DNA of 56,047 bases from an uncultured Acidobacteriia bacterium (GCA_903907865.1 CAIVPR010000036.1:1-56047); one strand, 5' to 3'. Numbered from the stretch's first letter, positions 41,246 through 51,096 are shown. The notes: generated by a model from the letters alone, not told the origin. A program made the numbers and translations.

Positions 41246-42517
41246 ATGAGCCCACGCCCAGCCACCTTCAAAGAAAACTTTGTCCTTGCGCGCCACGTGT
41301 TCCTGGTCGCCGCGCCAGTGGGGGTTTTGGTCGGGGCCGCAATCGCGGCTTACGACTACCTGGTCAACGTCGTCCTCTGGGAACGCTTCCTGCACACGTT
41401 TTCGCCGACGGTACTCTGCCTGTTGCCGATTGCGGGGATGTTCCTCGCGGGGCTGATTCTGAGTGCATTCCGGGTGCCGTCGTCATCCATGGCGGACGAG
41501 GTCGTCCGCGCCTACCACCGGCCGGAAGCGGGTATCGACTACGCGTCCGCGATCCCGAAGCTCGCGGCATCTGTCGCCACGATGGGATTCGGGGCCAGCG
41601 CAGGCATGGAGGGAGCGAGCAAATGGCTCGGCGGGACGATCAGTTCCTTCATCCAGAAGATGCTGAACCGCTTCCCGGCGCTCCAATGGCTGCACGGCGC
41701 GGTTGAAACCACGCTCATCGCCGGGGCGGCGGCGGGGATCGGGGCGATCTTCCGCGCACCGCTGACGGGCGCGATCATGGGAATCGAATCGCCGTACAAG
41801 CGGGATTTGGCCCACGACGCGCTAGTCCATGGCCTGGTGGCCTCAGCAACCAGCTACGCCACGTTCGTGTTCTTCCGTCCGGCGACGCCCTATTTCCCCA
41901 TCCATTTCGCCTACCAGCTGGACGGCCGCGACCTGCTCATCTGCGTGCCGCTGGGGATTGCGGGCGGATTGGCGTCGCACGTGTTTCTAGGGTTGCTCGG
42001 CTGGGTGAAACTCGTGTGGGCTGGCTGGGGTGCACCCCGTTTCCTCAAAACGCTGGCTGGCGGCGTGATCGTAAGTTTGATAGCGTTCAGCGTGAAGGCA
42101 CTGCTGGGGGCACCGGTGACGCTGCATTCGGGGCTGCCTGTGGCGAACCAGTTGCTGAACGGGAAGTGGGCGCTGGGGGCGATCGGGATCATCTTTATCG
42201 CCAAGCTGCTGGCGACGGTGTTCACCTTCGGCAGCGGGGGGGTCGGCGGGCTGTTCGTACCTTCGGCGACGATCGGGGCTGCACTGGGGGCTGGCTTCGA
42301 CGCCGTGTTCCATCCGAGCCATCCGGGGGTGTTCACGCTGATCGGGATCGCGGCGTTCACCGGGGCAAGCTACAACAGCCTGCTCTTCGCGGCAGTGTTT
42401 GTGGCGGAGGCCAGCGGGAGTCCGGCACTGGTGGTGCCGTCGTTGATCGCGTCGTGCACGGCGTTCCTGGTGTCGGCGGGGATTTCCAATTCGGAATCGC
42501 AGCGGCACCAGCGGTAG
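41246..42517 (+). CDS. ClC family chloride channel or transporter
   Basis: A 423-residue membrane protein with about ten to twelve hydrophobic helices of the voltage-gated chloride channel family. Selectivity-filter regions are recognisable as GFGASAGMEGAS (in place of GxxGxEGP), GIGAIFRAPLTGAIMGIE and GSGGVGGLFVPSATIGAALG. The first is divergent: Pro is replaced by Ala after Glu-Gly. It has no CBS domain. Whether it is a channel or a chloride/proton exchanger cannot be told by eye. Its stop lies three bases from that of the convergent rhodanese gene. Confidence 0.9.
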   Translation: MSPRPATFKENFVLARHVFLVAAPVGVLVGAAIAAYDYLVNVVLWERFLHTFSPTVLCLLPIAGMFLAGLILSAFRVPSSSMADEVVRAYHRPEAGIDYASAIPKLAASVATMGFGASAGMEGASKWLGGTISSFIQKMLNRFPALQWLHGAVETTLIAGAAAGIGAIFRAPLTGAIMGIESPYKRDLAHDALVHGLVASATSYATFVFFRPATPYFPIHFAYQLDGRDLLICVPLGIAGGLASHVFLGLLGWVKLVWAGWGAPRFLKTLAGGVIVSLIAFSVKALLGAPVTLHSGLPVANQLLNGKWALGAIGIIFIAKLLATVFTFGSGGVGGLFVPSATIGAALGAGFDAVFHPSHPGVFTLIGIAAFTGASYNSLLFAAVFVAEASGSPALVVPSLIASCTAFLVSAGISNSESQRHQR

Positions 42518-42520
42518 GGG

Positions 42521-42886
42521 CTACTCGAGTTCGAGGCCGGATTCCTTCAACGCCCGCCAGCCGCCGTCAAGGGAAATGGCCCGGGTGTAGCCCATCTTGC
42601 CCAGATTGTCGGCCACCAGCGCGGAACGGAAGCCGCCGCCGCAGTAGAGGACGAGGACGGTGTCCTTGCCGGGCACGCGGGTTTCGATGTCGCGCTCCAC
42701 GATCCCCTTGCTCAAGTGGACGGCTCCCTTGACGTGGCCGGCGTCGAACTCGCGGTCCTCGCGCGTGTCCACGAGGATGTGGGGCTGGCCCTCGGCCACC
42801 ATTTTCTTGTAGCCTTCGATGTCGGTTTCTGCGACGCGGGATTTGGCGTCTTGCACGATAGCGAGGAATCCGGGATTGTGCACCAT
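42521..42886 (-). CDS. Single-domain rhodanese-like protein
   Basis: A 121-residue rhodanese domain. Asp40 in ILVDTRED and the active-site loop YCGGGFRS with Cys82 are present, so it can carry a persulfide; possible roles are sulfur transfer or cyanide/thiosulfate handling. There is no signal peptide, so it is cytoplasmic. The loop contains three Gly, as in the small GlpE/PspE-like proteins. It is a lone gene, convergent with the ClC gene. Confidence 0.92.
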   Translation of the reverse strand: MVHNPGFLAIVQDAKSRVAETDIEGYKKMVAEGQPHILVDTREDREFDAGHVKGAVHLSKGIVERDIETRVPGKDTVLVLYCGGGFRSALVADNLGKMGYTRAISLDGGWRALKESGLELE

Positions 42887-43092
42887 GTTTCTACTTTAAC
42901 CGGGAAACGGCAATTGGCCGCGCCACGGCGCATTTGGCCGTTGCAAACGACGATGTCGCACATTTCCGGGCCCAACCGGCTCTCCAGCGCTTCGGACACG
43001 CCCGCGGCCCTTCAGCATCGCAAGAAGAGCCCGGCGTTTTCGTGGTGTGGTAAGCTTCGCCTACGGCGTGCAAGGCCGCCATGGAGGATAGA

Positions 43093-44283
43093 ATGCCGAG
43101 ACTGCTTTCGATTGGCTGCGCTCTGGGGCTGATGGCCCCGCTGCTGTGCTCTGGAGGGGCGGTTGGGCTACTGTCGCTAACAAGCGACGGGAGCAACGGC
43201 AGCTTCGACACCTACCTTGCCACCCACAACTACGACGGGACCAACTTCTTCCTGAACACCGACAACGGAAGTATGATCGCCGGGCACTACAACTCCAGCT
43301 ACGGCACCATTTTCGGATATTCGCTGGACGGAATCACCCCGACCACCGTTGTCACCACGAACGGGACCGTCAACGTCTTCAATTTCTCCTCGTTCAATCT
43401 GCCGCAGGGTTACGGACTGACGCTTTACGGGAATTCCGCCGCGGCGATCCTCGCCAACGGAAGCATGTCCATCGCGGGCGACCTTGAAGTGTGGAGCAAC
43501 GCGGGCGCAGCGGGAAGTGGCGGACCTTCGGGCTTCAGCGTCCAGACAGGGGCGACGGGCGGCGGCGGTTCGGGCGGCGCGGGAGCGGGCGGCTTTGGCG
43601 CGGGCTACCGCGGGGTCAACGACTATGGCACCGCTGGAAGTGGCGGCGGCGGCGGGATGGTCACGGCCGGCGGCGATGGCACTTCGGGGAATTCGGGCGG
43701 TGGCGGTGCCGGAGGCGCTGCGGTCGACTTGTCGATTCTCCAGGGCGGCGGCGGTGGCGGCGGTGGTGGTGGCTGCGGCGCTTATTGCAATGATGCCGGA
43801 AGGAACGGCGGACAAGGCGGCGGTGCGGTCTTCTTTGGCGCGACCACCGATTTCACCATTACTTCGACCGGCATCATTGCCGCCGATGGCTGGGGCGGAT
43901 CAAGTGACGTTTACACGGCATCGGGTGCGGGTGGGGGTGGCGCGGGCGGCGCCCTGTGGTTCCGCGCGGCCGGCACCTGGGCCAACTACGGGACCGTGAG
44001 CGCGCAGGGGGCAGCCGGCGGCTACATCGGCGGCACGTACCCCAGCCAGGCAGGAAATGGAGCCGGCGGGTATGTGAGTATCGACCCGACATCGATCATC
44101 AACGACGGCACGATAAACGTGAGCAACGGGCTGGGTGGCACGGGCGGCCTCGTGGTGTTCGATGGTCCGCTAAGCGGGACGGGCAGCGTGCAAGGGAACA
44201 TCAGTCCCGAGCCGGGCACCGTGCTGCTGGCGCTGGGCGGTGTGGCCGGGATCCTGCTGGCACGCGCACGAAGATCTTCTTGA
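43093..44283 (+). CDS. Glycine-rich PEP-CTERM protein
   Basis: A 396-residue exported protein. A signal peptide (about 1-23) is followed by a beta-rich part, a Gly-rich region (about 140-310) with many GGGG runs and GAGGFGAG-type repeats, and a C-terminal PEP-CTERM signal: SPEPGTVLLALGGVAGILLARARRSS. The ATG at 43093 has GGAGG five bases upstream, which decides against the ATG at 43081. Function is unknown; Gly-rich text of this kind suggests a flexible surface or matrix protein sorted by an exosortase. Three Cys-containing spots (CSGG, GCGAYCND) lie near the Gly runs. Confidence 0.85.
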   Translation: MPRLLSIGCALGLMAPLLCSGGAVGLLSLTSDGSNGSFDTYLATHNYDGTNFFLNTDNGSMIAGHYNSSYGTIFGYSLDGITPTTVVTTNGTVNVFNFSSFNLPQGYGLTLYGNSAAAILANGSMSIAGDLEVWSNAGAAGSGGPSGFSVQTGATGGGGSGGAGAGGFGAGYRGVNDYGTAGSGGGGGMVTAGGDGTSGNSGGGGAGGAAVDLSILQGGGGGGGGGGCGAYCNDAGRNGGQGGGAVFFGATTDFTITSTGIIAADGWGGSSDVYTASGAGGGGAGGALWFRAAGTWANYGTVSAQGAAGGYIGGTYPSQAGNGAGGYVSIDPTSIINDGTINVSNGLGGTGGLVVFDGPLSGTGSVQGNISPEPGTVLLALGGVAGILLARARRSS

Positions 44284-44284
44284 G

Positions 44285-44297
44285 GGAGCAAGGCTCC
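44285..44297 (+). terminator. Short hairpin after the glycine-rich PEP-CTERM gene
   Basis: GGAGC (44285-44289) pairs with GCTCC (44293-44297) one base after the stop codon. The stem is short and has no T run, so this is weak. Confidence 0.25.
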
Positions 44298-44330
44298 ACC
44301 CTCCGAGTCGCGCAGACGCAACTCCCGGTC

Positions 44331-44345
44331 GTTTCGTAACGAAAC
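44331..44345. promoter_or_regulatory. Palindrome GTTTCG-TAA-CGAAAC upstream of the S41 protease gene
   Basis: A perfect 6-bp inverted repeat with a 3-base centre, about 125 bases before the protease ATG. It could be an operator; no family is assigned. Confidence 0.3.
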
Positions 44346-44436
44346 CCACCCCCTCGGCGTCCAACGCTGTAAGCACCGTTTTCTCCCGAATTGCGATGCA
44401 GCACACGCGAGGCACAGATGCAAGTGCAGGCGGCGC

Positions 44437-44442
44437 TATACT
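44437..44442 (+). promoter_or_regulatory. Candidate -10 box for the S41 protease gene
   Basis: TATACT matches the -10 consensus at 5 of 6 and lies 28 bases before the ATG, giving a short leader that includes AAGGA (44451-44455). No good -35 hexamer is seen at 16-18 bases upstream. Confidence 0.35.
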
Positions 44443-44470
44443 TTTAGGATAAGGACGGTCCAAACCCGCC

Positions 44471-46066
44471 ATGGCCTTACATCGTCGTTCCATCTTCGCT
44501 GTCCCTTTCTTTGTCCTGCTCTGCGCGCTGGTCGGCGGAGTCTACGGGCCCAAGGTCCAGGTAGCTTCTGCCGCGTCCGCCGACGACGATCTGAACAAGG
44601 ACATGAAGTCCTTCACCACGGTGTACTCGACCGTCGAGCAGAACTTCGCCGAACCCGTCAGCGCCGACAAGGCCATCTACAAGGGCGCGATCCCCGGCAT
44701 GCTCCGGACCCTCGACCCACACTCCAACTTCTTCGATCCAAAGGACTTCGACGGTCTCCGCGAAGACCAGCGCGGGCGCTACTTCGGCGTCGGCATGGTT
44801 GTCCAGGGCCGCAACGGCAAGACCATCGTGATGGCGCCGTTCGTCGGTTCCCCCGCCTATCGCGCCGGTCTACGCCCCGGCGATGTGATCTCTGAGATCA
44901 ACGACAAGCCAACCGAGGGCCTCGATTCCACCAAGGTGGCCGAGATGCTCAAGGGACCGAAAGGCACCAACGTCCAGATCAAGGTGCTCCGCGAAGGCTC
45001 CGAGAAGCCGCTCGTGTTCGACATCATCCGCGACGAGATCAACCGCAAGAGCGTCCCAGAGATCTTCGCCATCAAGCCCAATATCGGCTACATCCGCGTC
45101 GAGCAGTTCAACGAGACCACGGGCCGCGAATTCGAAGACGGCATGAAGGCTCTCGATGAAGACCACCTGAAGGGCTTGGTCCTCGATCTGCGCAGCAATC
45201 CCGGCGGCCTGCTCACCGAGGCGGTCTCGATCGTTGACCACTTGGTCGGCAAGGGCGACGTCATTGTTTCCCACAAGGGCCGCAATTCCCCCGAGCGCGT
45301 CTACACCGCCCGCACCGGCAACCGCGGCCGCATGTATCCAATTGTCGTTCTGGTCAATCGGAACTCCGCCTCCGCTGCGGAGATCGTGTCCGGCGCGCTG
45401 CAGGACCACGACCGCGCTTGGATCCTCGGCGACAACACCTTCGGGAAGGGACTGGTCCAGACCGTGTACCCGCTGATCGAAAACACCGGCCTGACCCTGA
45501 CCACCGCCAAATACTACACACCCAGCGGTCGCCTCATCCAGCGCGACTACAGCAACGTGTCGTTCTACGATTACTACTACCGCAACAACACTGCGGCGCG
45601 GAACCCGGCCGACGTCAAGATGACCGACGGCGGACGCACCGTCTACGGCGGCGGCGGCATCTCGCCGGACGAGAAATTTACGCCCGAGAAGCTGACCCCG
45701 TTCGAGATCCAACTTCTCGTCAAGTTCGCCTTCTCCGACTACACCAAGCACTTTTTCGCCGTCCACAAGGAGAAGCTGTCCAGCGGCTGGAGCCTCGACA
45801 CCAAGACCCTCGACGACTTCCACAACTGGCTGCTGGAGAAGAAGATCGAGTTCACCGAGGCCGACTTCACCCGCGACCACGAGAAGGTCCGCCGCCGTTT
45901 GCAGTCCGAGATCTACAAGACCGCTTTCAGCGTCGACGAATCAACCAAGTACGACATCATGACCGATCCCGAGGTCGAGGCGGGTATCAACGCCCTGCCC
46001 AAGGCCCAGACGCTTCTTTCCACCGCCCGCAAGATGGTGGTTGAGCGCATGCAGCAACAGAAGTAG
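44471..46066 (+). CDS. S41 carboxyl-terminal processing protease
   Basis: A 531-residue periplasmic protease of the CtpA/Tsp type. A signal/anchor (about 9-25, FAVPFFVLLCALVGGVYG), helical region, PDZ domain (about 93-175, FGVGMVVQGRNGK...GLRPGDVISEIN) and the S41 core follow. The catalytic Ser301 in NRNSASAAEI and Lys326 in DNTFGKGLVQ are 25 residues apart, as in Tsp. It degrades or trims proteins from their C-termini. A C-terminal extension of about 110 helical residues, past the core, resembles that of other acidobacterial/deltaproteobacterial members. It is followed after 21 bases by guaA. Confidence 0.93.
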   Translation: MALHRRSIFAVPFFVLLCALVGGVYGPKVQVASAASADDDLNKDMKSFTTVYSTVEQNFAEPVSADKAIYKGAIPGMLRTLDPHSNFFDPKDFDGLREDQRGRYFGVGMVVQGRNGKTIVMAPFVGSPAYRAGLRPGDVISEINDKPTEGLDSTKVAEMLKGPKGTNVQIKVLREGSEKPLVFDIIRDEINRKSVPEIFAIKPNIGYIRVEQFNETTGREFEDGMKALDEDHLKGLVLDLRSNPGGLLTEAVSIVDHLVGKGDVIVSHKGRNSPERVYTARTGNRGRMYPIVVLVNRNSASAAEIVSGALQDHDRAWILGDNTFGKGLVQTVYPLIENTGLTLTTAKYYTPSGRLIQRDYSNVSFYDYYYRNNTAARNPADVKMTDGGRTVYGGGGISPDEKFTPEKLTPFEIQLLVKFAFSDYTKHFFAVHKEKLSSGWSLDTKTLDDFHNWLLEKKIEFTEADFTRDHEKVRRRLQSEIYKTAFSVDESTKYDIMTDPEVEAGINALPKAQTLLSTARKMVVERMQQQK

Positions 46067-46087
46067 CGGTAACAACCGCAAGAACGA

Positions 46088-47871
46088 ATGGAGACCCAGC
46101 CTCGCCTTCCCAAATAGCCGTACTCGACACCGGCGGTCAGTACTGCCACCTGATCGCCCGCAAGATCCGCGAAGCCGGAGTCTCCTCCGAGGTTTGGCCG
46201 AGCGATACGCCAGCCGCAAAGCTGCATGGCGTGAAGGGTATCGTCATTTCGGGCGGGCCTGCGAGCGTCTATGACGACGAGAGCCCGACTTTGGACCGTT
46301 CCGTTCTCGAAGCTTGCGTTCCCGTCCTTGGAATCTGCTACGGCCAGCACCTCCTGACCCATCTCCTGGGAGGCGACGTGCGCAAGGGCGACAAGGGCGA
46401 ATTCGGATTGGCCCTCCTTGACCTCGCCGAGGCCGGTTCGCGACTGCTGAACGGCGTAGAGACCCACCAGCAAGTCTGGATGTCGCACCGCGACGTAACT
46501 GTAGCCCCGCCGCTTGGATTCCAGATCACGGCGACCACGTCCACCTGCACCACGGCGGCCATCGAGGACGCGGTCCGCAACTTTTACGCCGTGCAGTTCC
46601 ACCCGGAAGTGGTCCACACCCTTCAGGGCCAGAGAATCCTCGCCAACTTCCTCTTTGATATCTGCGGCTGTGCCAAGGACTGGGATGCCGGACAGCGGAT
46701 CAACCTTGTCCAGGACCAGATCCGCCAGCGCGCGGGTGACCGCAACATCTTCTTCTTCGTCTCCGGCGGCGTCGATTCCACGGTCGCGTTCATGCTGTGC
46801 CTCGACGCCCTCGGTTCCGAACGCGTGCGCGGCGTCTATGTCGATACCGGCCTGATGCGCGAAGGCGAAACACAGTTCGTGCGCGAAACCTTCGCCGGTT
46901 TCGGCCTCGTGCGCATCGAGGAGTGCGAGGAAGAGTTCCTCGGGGCACTGGAAGGGGTCCGCGAGCCCGAACTCAAGCGCCACATCATCGGTGAGCAGTT
47001 CGTCCGCGTCCAGGAGCGGATCATCGAGCAACAGGGTCTGCTGAACGGGCGCTGGATCCTCGGCCAAGGAACAATCTACCCCGACACCATCGAATCCGGC
47101 GGCACCGCCCGCGCGGCCACCATCAAGACGCACCACAACCGCGTGCCCGGCATCCAGAAGTTGATCGACGCCGGCCTGATCGTGGAACCTCTGGCCGATT
47201 TCTACAAGGATGAAGTGCGCGCCATCGGCCGCGAGCTCGGCCTTGGCCCGCAACTCCTCGACCGCCACCCCTTTCCGGGACCGGGACTTGCCATCCGGTG
47301 CCTCTGCGCCGAATCCGACCAGCACTCCACCCGTACACCCGACGGTTGGCTCCTGCCGATCCGCTCGGTCGGAGTCCTTGGAGACTCCCGCAGCTACGCC
47401 CCGGTGCTCGCGCTCGACGCCTTCCCCACCGAAGACGGCCAACTCCAGGCCGAGGCCACCGAGTTGGTCAATCGCGGCAGCGGTCCGTCCGGCTTCAACC
47501 GGGTGGTGGCCCGCGTCGCCACGCGCGAGCCCCTCGAACACCAGCGGGTTTTCTCCAGCAGCATCACCCACGGCCGGGTGGACCTGCTGCGTGCCGCCGA
47601 CGCCATCGTGCGGGAAATGTCCCTCGAATCCGGCTTCGACAAGGAAGTCTGGCAGTTCCCGGTCGTCCTGATCCCCCTCGGCTTCGGGGAGGCACGGGAT
47701 TCCGTTGTGCTCCGCCCCATCCGTTCGGTGGACGGCATGACCGCCGACTCGGTCCCCGTACCCTCCGACTTGCTCCACGGCATGGCCGCCCGACTGATGG
47801 CTATCCCCGAAATCGCCGGGGTCTACCTCGACCTGACCCACAAGCCGCCCGGCACCATCGAGTGGGAATAA
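46088..47871 (+). CDS. guaA: GMP synthase (glutamine-hydrolysing), with an apparent frameshift near the start
   Basis: Makes GMP from XMP, ATP and glutamine. The amidotransferase domain has the nucleophile Cys in GICYGQ; the ATP-pyrophosphatase domain has SGGVDST; the end is KPPGTIEW. In the main frame the first usable start is GTG 46231, which would remove the first strand of the domain. Yet the same frame upstream reads IAVLDTGGQYCHLIARKIRE, the correct N-terminus, with no start. ATG 46088 opens METQPRLP in another frame and stops at 46115; one more C in the CCC at 46109-46111 joins the two as METQPRLPQIAVLDTGG. The restored protein would have about 594 residues, longer than the usual 510-530. 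Confidence 0.88.
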
Positions 47872-47912
47872 CCCACTTCGTAAAACTCTGTAACCTCTTG
47901 ATGTGTATGGAT

Positions 47913-47934
47913 TTGTAAGACCAAGTCCTTACAC
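47913..47934. promoter_or_regulatory. Inverted repeat TTGTAA-N10-TTACAC upstream of the TonB receptor gene
   Basis: TTGTAA (47913-47918) and TTACAC (47929-47934) form an almost perfect pair; the core TGTAAG/CTTACA is exact. It lies about 85 bases before the receptor ATG. TTGTAA may also act as a -35 with TATCTA (47936-47941) as -10, spacing 17. Confidence 0.35.
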
Positions 47935-48017
47935 TTATCTACACACAATCCGCCTGCATCCAACTAACAATGGAAGTAGGCGGACGTCTCACCAGACAGC
48001 CGAATCGAAGAATTGTC

Positions 48018-51000
48018 ATGAAGAACAAATACACCAAATCGTCATTGAGCGTGGCAGCCGTGCTGCTAGCCGCATTGTCGGCGACCACCGCGTTTGCGCA
48101 AAACGCGGGCACGGTCAAAGGGCAAGTCACGGATCCCTCCGCAGCAGTCGTCCCCGGCGCTACCGTCCAGTTCCTGGGTGCCAGCGCCTCGCGCAGCGCC
48201 AAGACCGACGGTCAGGGCCGCTACCAAATCACCGTCCCTCCGGGCAAGTACTCGGTCCGTGCCGACGCCAAGGGCTTCGTCACGTTCACCCAGCAGGTTG
48301 TTGAAGTGTCCCAGGGCGCGGGCAACGCGCTCGACATCGCGCTGCAGATCGCCGCACAGGCACAGGAAGTTCAAGTGAACGACCAAGCGGTCGGCCAGGT
48401 CAGCACCGACTCGTCCGCCAACGTGGGCGCACTGGTCCTGAAGGCCGAAGACCTCGACGCGCTTCCCGACGACCCCGACGACTTGCAGTCCGACCTGCAG
48501 GCCCTCGCCGGTCCCGCCGCGGGCCCCAACGGCGCGCAATTCTTCGTCGACGGTTTCAGCGGCGGCCAGTTGCCGCCCAAGAGTTCCATCCGCGAAATCC
48601 GCATCAACTCCAACCCGTTCTCCTCCGAGTTCGACCGGCCCGGTTTCGGCCGCATCGAGATCTTCACCCGCCCCGGCAGCGACAGCTACCACGGCGGCGG
48701 CTTCTTCAACTTCGGCGACAAGGTCTTCGATTCGCGCAACCCGTTCCTGACCACCGCGCCGCCCGCCTACAGCTCCAAGATGGGCTCGTTCAACTTCGGC
48801 GGCCCGATCAACAAGAAGGCGTCGTTCAACTTTGACTTCATGCGCCGCGACGTGACGGAGCAGGCGCTGATCAACGCGCAGAGCCTCGATTCGAGCTTCA
48901 ACGTGGTTTCGCAGAACGGCACCTACGACACGCCGCAGAAGCTGACCTCCATCGGCCCGCGCATCGACTACGCCATCAACCAGAACAACACCCTGGTGAT
49001 GCGCTACAACTTCTTCGATTCCTCGAACGTGTCCGGCGTGGGCGGCTTCAGCCTCGCCTCGCAGGTGCAAGGCATCGAGTCGAAGAACCACATCGTGCAG
49101 ATCACCGAAACCGCGATTCTCGGCACCAAGGCCGTGGATGAGACCCGGTTCCAGTTCCGCGACAGCCACACCGACCAGAGCGGCTCGAAGGCAACCGGTC
49201 CGACGATCAATGTCGCCAGCGCCTTCACCTCCGGCGGCTCCCCGCTGCTGACCAACTTCAGCGACAACAAGGGCATCGAAATCCAGAACAACGTGACGAT
49301 GTCGCAAGGCGCGCATGCACTGAAATTCGGCATCCGCTTCCGTCACGACTCGCTCGGCAGCCAGTCGACGTCGAACTTCAACGGCACCTATACCTTCACG
49401 ACGCCGAACACGCTGGCGACCACGCCGGCCTGCCTCGCAGGTATCGGCAACCCGACCTCACTCGACGTTTACCGCCAAACGCAGCTCCTGCTCTCGAAAG
49501 GCACCCCGATGGCGACCATCATCGCCCAGGGTTGCGGCCCCACGCAGTTCACGCTGAACAGCGGCATCCCGTTCCAGTCCGCCAGCCAGATCGACCTGGG
49601 CTTCTTCGTGCAGGACGATTGGCGCATCCGGCCCAATTTGACGATCAATGCCGGTCTCCGGTACGAGACGCAGACGAACATCTCCGACCATGCCGACCTG
49701 GCACCCCGCCTCGCCATCGCGTGGGCCCCGGGTTCCAAGGGCGGCAAGCCGGGTAAGACGGTTGTCCGGACGGGCGCGGGCATCTTCTACGACCGCTTCC
49801 AGGTCAACAGCGTCCTCAACACCCAGCGCTACAACGGGACCTCGCAGTTGAACTACAACATCAACTCGACCCAGAACCCCACTGCGGCAGCAGCGGCGTT
49901 CGCGGTGTATCCGGGCATCCCGTCCACCTCGTTGCTCGCCCTGCAAAACCAGGCGATCTACAAGACCGATTCGAACTTCAAGGCCCCGGTCATGATTCAG
50001 TACGCGGCCAGCGTCGACCGGGCCTTGCCCGCACGCACGTCGCTTTCGATCAATTTCGTCCACACCCGCGGGGTGCACGACTTCCGCACGGTCAACATCA
50101 ACGCTTACCTGCCGGGCACATACGACCCGATTAGCCGCACCGGTGGCGTCCGGCCCTTCACGGGGCAGGGCGACCTTTATGACTACCAGTCGACCGGCGT
50201 CTACCGGCAGACGCAGTTGGTCATCAACGTCAACAACCGGCTCAACAGCCACCTCAGCCTTCAGGGCTATTACACCTTGGGCAAGGTGGAGAGCAACGTG
50301 AACGGCTTCCCGAGCAACCAGTACAACACCGCGCTCGACTACGGTCGCGCCGGATATGACGTCCGCCATCGCGGCTTCATCGGCGGCACTGTCGGCCTGC
50401 CATTCAAGATCTCGGCGGCACCCTTCGTCACGATCAGTTCCGCTCCGCCGTTCAACATCACGACCGGCACGGACTACAACGGCGACGGCATCATCAACGA
50501 CCGTCCGTCGATCGCGACCTCGGCGGACAATCCGAAGAACGTCAAGGTTACCAAGTACGGCACCTTCAATCTGGCCCCGCTGCCGGGTGAAACGATCATC
50601 CCGATCAACTACGGCCAGGGCTTCGGCCAGTTCAGCACCAACCTTCGGCTGAGCCGCACTTGGGGCTTTGGCGAGCGCAAGGGTGCCAATAATCCGCAGG
50701 CGGGTGGCATGGGTGGCCCCGCCGGTCCCGGCGGCGGTGGTCCGATGGGCGGCGGCGACCGTGGCGGTGGCGGCGGACGCGGCGGTGGTGGCGGCTTCGG
50801 CGGCGGCATGGGCGGCATGATGGGCGGCTTCGGCGGTGGAAGCACCGGCAAGCGCTTCAACCTGACGGCCACGATCTCAGCCCGCAACGCTCTGAACCAC
50901 GTGAACTATAGCGCTCCGGTGGGCACCTTGAACTCGCCGTTCTTCGGCCAGTCGCTCTCCTCGGCGGGTGGCGGCGGCGGTATGGGTGGACCCGGCGGTG

Positions 51001-51074
51001 GCGGTCCCGGCTTTGGCGGCGGCGGCGCTGCTGGAAACCGGAAGGTTGAATTGCAGCTTCGGCTCCAGTTCTAA
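48018..51074 (+). CDS. Oar-like TonB-dependent receptor with carboxypeptidase-regulatory domain
   Basis: A 1018-residue outer-membrane receptor. The signal peptide (about 1-27, TTAFAQN) is followed by a carboxypeptidase-regulatory-like beta domain (about 30-110, GTVKGQVTDPSAAVVPGATVQFLG), a plug (about 130-250, AQFFVDGFSGGQLPPKSSIREIRIN) and the barrel to the terminal Phe. These proteins are abundant in acidobacteria and thought to import complex organic matter. Two Gly/Met-rich inserts lie near the C-terminus (about 895-945 and 978-1006), in presumed external loops. The ATG at 48018 gives a proper signal peptide (MKNKYTKSSLS). No TonB/ExbB genes are nearby. Confidence 0.93.
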   Translation: MKNKYTKSSLSVAAVLLAALSATTAFAQNAGTVKGQVTDPSAAVVPGATVQFLGASASRSAKTDGQGRYQITVPPGKYSVRADAKGFVTFTQQVVEVSQGAGNALDIALQIAAQAQEVQVNDQAVGQVSTDSSANVGALVLKAEDLDALPDDPDDLQSDLQALAGPAAGPNGAQFFVDGFSGGQLPPKSSIREIRINSNPFSSEFDRPGFGRIEIFTRPGSDSYHGGGFFNFGDKVFDSRNPFLTTAPPAYSSKMGSFNFGGPINKKASFNFDFMRRDVTEQALINAQSLDSSFNVVSQNGTYDTPQKLTSIGPRIDYAINQNNTLVMRYNFFDSSNVSGVGGFSLASQVQGIESKNHIVQITETAILGTKAVDETRFQFRDSHTDQSGSKATGPTINVASAFTSGGSPLLTNFSDNKGIEIQNNVTMSQGAHALKFGIRFRHDSLGSQSTSNFNGTYTFTTPNTLATTPACLAGIGNPTSLDVYRQTQLLLSKGTPMATIIAQGCGPTQFTLNSGIPFQSASQIDLGFFVQDDWRIRPNLTINAGLRYETQTNISDHADLAPRLAIAWAPGSKGGKPGKTVVRTGAGIFYDRFQVNSVLNTQRYNGTSQLNYNINSTQNPTAAAAAFAVYPGIPSTSLLALQNQAIYKTDSNFKAPVMIQYAASVDRALPARTSLSINFVHTRGVHDFRTVNINAYLPGTYDPISRTGGVRPFTGQGDLYDYQSTGVYRQTQLVINVNNRLNSHLSLQGYYTLGKVESNVNGFPSNQYNTALDYGRAGYDVRHRGFIGGTVGLPFKISAAPFVTISSAPPFNITTGTDYNGDGIINDRPSIATSADNPKNVKVTKYGTFNLAPLPGETIIPINYGQGFGQFSTNLRLSRTWGFGERKGANNPQAGGMGGPAGPGGGGPMGGGDRGGGGGRGGGGGFGGGMGGMMGGFGGGSTGKRFNLTATISARNALNHVNYSAPVGTLNSPFFGQSLSSAGGGGGMGGPGGGGPGFGGGGAAGNRKVELQLRLQF

Positions 51075-51096
51075 TCCAACCCGAGAGTGTTGTTCC

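Noticed and set aside
42712-42999. Minus-strand frame upstream of the rhodanese gene with Cys-containing text
   Set aside because: It overlaps most of the rhodanese gene in another frame, starts at a weak GTG and matches no family I know.
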